From: Dehalococcoidia bacterium
GTDB lineage: Bacteria; Chloroflexota; Dehalococcoidia; GIF9; AB-539-J10
Direction of reading: 5' to 3'
Length of the DNA stretch: 6,961 nt
Assembly (NCBI GenBank): GCA_029857995.1
Contig: JAOUFZ010000090.1
Location: 1 to 6,961, forward strand
The number at the start of each line of letters is the position of its first letter. The first letter of the stretch is position 1. Shown here in pieces: positions 6,473-6,961 of this stretch. The position numbers and the translations under genes are program-made. A model generated the notes under the pieces. That model ran no database searches, was not told the origin of the DNA, and worked only from the letters and a program-made list of their open reading frames with translations.

Positions 6473-6499
6473 TTGAACCATTACCTTAGTTCGGATAAT
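6473..6499 (+). promoter_or_regulatory. Weak candidate sigma-70-type promoter for the CBS-domain gene
   Basis: TTGAAC (6473-6478) matches four of six positions of the -35 consensus and GATAAT (6494-6499) matches five of six of the -10. The 15-bp spacer is shorter than the preferred 17. Transcription would start near 6505-6508, giving a leader of only about a dozen bases, in keeping with the lack of a Shine-Dalgarno site before the ATG at 6519. Confidence 0.3.
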
Positions 6500-6509
6500 C
6501 TAATTAGAT
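6498..6509. promoter_or_regulatory. Perfect 12-bp palindrome just upstream of the CBS-domain gene
   Basis: ATCTAATTAGAT is its own reverse complement over all 12 bases. It overlaps the last two bases of the candidate -10 box and covers the expected transcription start, nine bases before the ATG. That is a typical place for a repressor operator. AT-rich short palindromes also arise by chance, so this is a candidate only. Confidence 0.35.
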
Positions 6510-6518
6510 CGGCAAACG

Positions 6519-6944
6519 ATGATGGAAAAGCTATACGAGACTAAAGTAAAAGAGATAATGATACCCGGGGATAAGACCCCATTTATGGAAGAGAATGCCG
6601 GGTGGGCGGAGTTTCTTGCCAAACTCTCCGTCAGGGCACACGCATGGGTGGTTAACAATAGGGAAGAGATGAAGGTGGTGGGAATAGTAACTGAGCACGA
6701 CATACTGCGCAGCATTATTCCTCCCAGACACAGAACGGTAAGGATGTTCGGAATTCACAGGGCCGACATGTTGCACAAGGACACTGTCGTCCAGGATATC
6801 ATGACACATAATCCTGTGGTATGCTCGCCGGAAGAGACTGTGACCGACGTCTTGAAGAAGTTCTCTTCCTTCAACATCCGCAGATTAGCGGTCGTTGACG
6901 AGAAGAAGAGGCTCCTGGGAGAAATAACAATCCAGGTCTTGTAA
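6519..6944 (+). CDS. Small CBS-domain pair protein, possible nucleotide-sensing regulator
   Basis: The 141-residue protein is almost entirely two CBS motifs. The first spans about 8-68 (VKEIMIPGDKTPFMEENAG to GIVTEHDILRSI) and the second about 90-141 (VQDIMTHNPVVCSPEETVTDVLKKF to LAVVDEKKRLLGEITIQVL). CBS pairs usually bind adenine nucleotides such as AMP, ATP or S-adenosylmethionine and regulate a partner. No catalytic or DNA-binding domain is attached, so its target is unknown. The second motif ends at GEITIQVL, without the final helix (typically GxITxxDLLxxL) of most CBS repeats. No Shine-Dalgarno site is visible before the tandem ATG codons at 6519 and 6522, and TAA at 6501-6503 closes the frame upstream. 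It is transcribed away from mobA, and what follows lies beyond the window. CBS pair assignment is firm; function is not. Confidence 0.85.
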   Translation: MMEKLYETKVKEIMIPGDKTPFMEENAGWAEFLAKLSVRAHAWVVNNREEMKVVGIVTEHDILRSIIPPRHRTVRMFGIHRADMLHKDTVVQDIMTHNPVVCSPEETVTDVLKKFSSFNIRRLAVVDEKKRLLGEITIQVL

Positions 6945-6961
6945 GGAACCTCAGACATAGG

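Larger units (their letters stand above)
6285..6518. other. Divergent non-coding region between mobA and the CBS-domain gene
   Basis: This 234-bp stretch separates two divergently transcribed genes and shows no credible coding sequence. It should contain both promoters. Several palindromic and repeated elements listed separately fall in its CBS-gene half. No convincing promoter with good -35 and -10 boxes was found for mobA; the only AT-rich part on that side is the core of the inverted repeat near 6381-6400. Confidence 0.6.

Overview
The window looks like part of an anaerobic bacterial genome that uses the Wood-Ljungdahl (acetyl-CoA) pathway. Moderate G+C, a MetF/Hdr/MvhD cluster and a MobA whose motif reads LAGGKSLRLGRSK would fit a sediment-type Chloroflexota (Dehalococcoidia-like) or another uncultured acetogen-like lineage. 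That placement is a guess from gene content and recall, not from a search.

Bases 1-5667 form one tightly packed plus-strand operon: the 3' end of metF (5,10-methylenetetrahydrofolate reductase), hdrC, a very large hdrA-like gene, and mvhD. Gaps are 35 bp and 15 bp, then a 4-bp ATGA overlap. In Moorella thermoacetica, metF is co-transcribed with hdrCBA, mvhD and metV, and the products form one complex in which methylene-THF reduction with NADH is thought to be coupled to flavin-based electron bifurcation. This locus looks like a rearranged relative of that system: metF comes first, and no hdrB lies between hdrC and hdrA or elsewhere in the window.

The centrepiece is the 1490-residue HdrA-like protein (719-5191). 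It contains two HdrA flavoprotein units. A complete GltD/NfnB-like NAD(P)H:acceptor oxidoreductase domain is inlaid inside the ferredoxin insert of the first unit. The two units are complementary: unit 1 has the inserted ferredoxin but no N-terminal domain and no C-terminal ferredoxin, while unit 2 has both of those but no inserted ferredoxin. The predicted cofactors are three FADs and about nine iron-sulfur clusters on one chain. This could be a self-contained NAD(P)H-fed bifurcating core that passes electrons to MetF, ferredoxin or another partner through HdrC and MvhD.

Bases 5670-6284 (minus strand) encode MobA, molybdenum cofactor guanylyltransferase, converging on mvhD with 2 bp between the stop codons. 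Bases 6285-6518 are a non-coding region between mobA and a divergent gene for a small two-CBS-domain protein (6519-6944). This 234-bp stretch holds a long interrupted inverted repeat, a direct repeat overlapping a palindrome, a perfect 12-bp palindrome and a weak candidate promoter. No RNA gene, CRISPR array or mobile element was seen.
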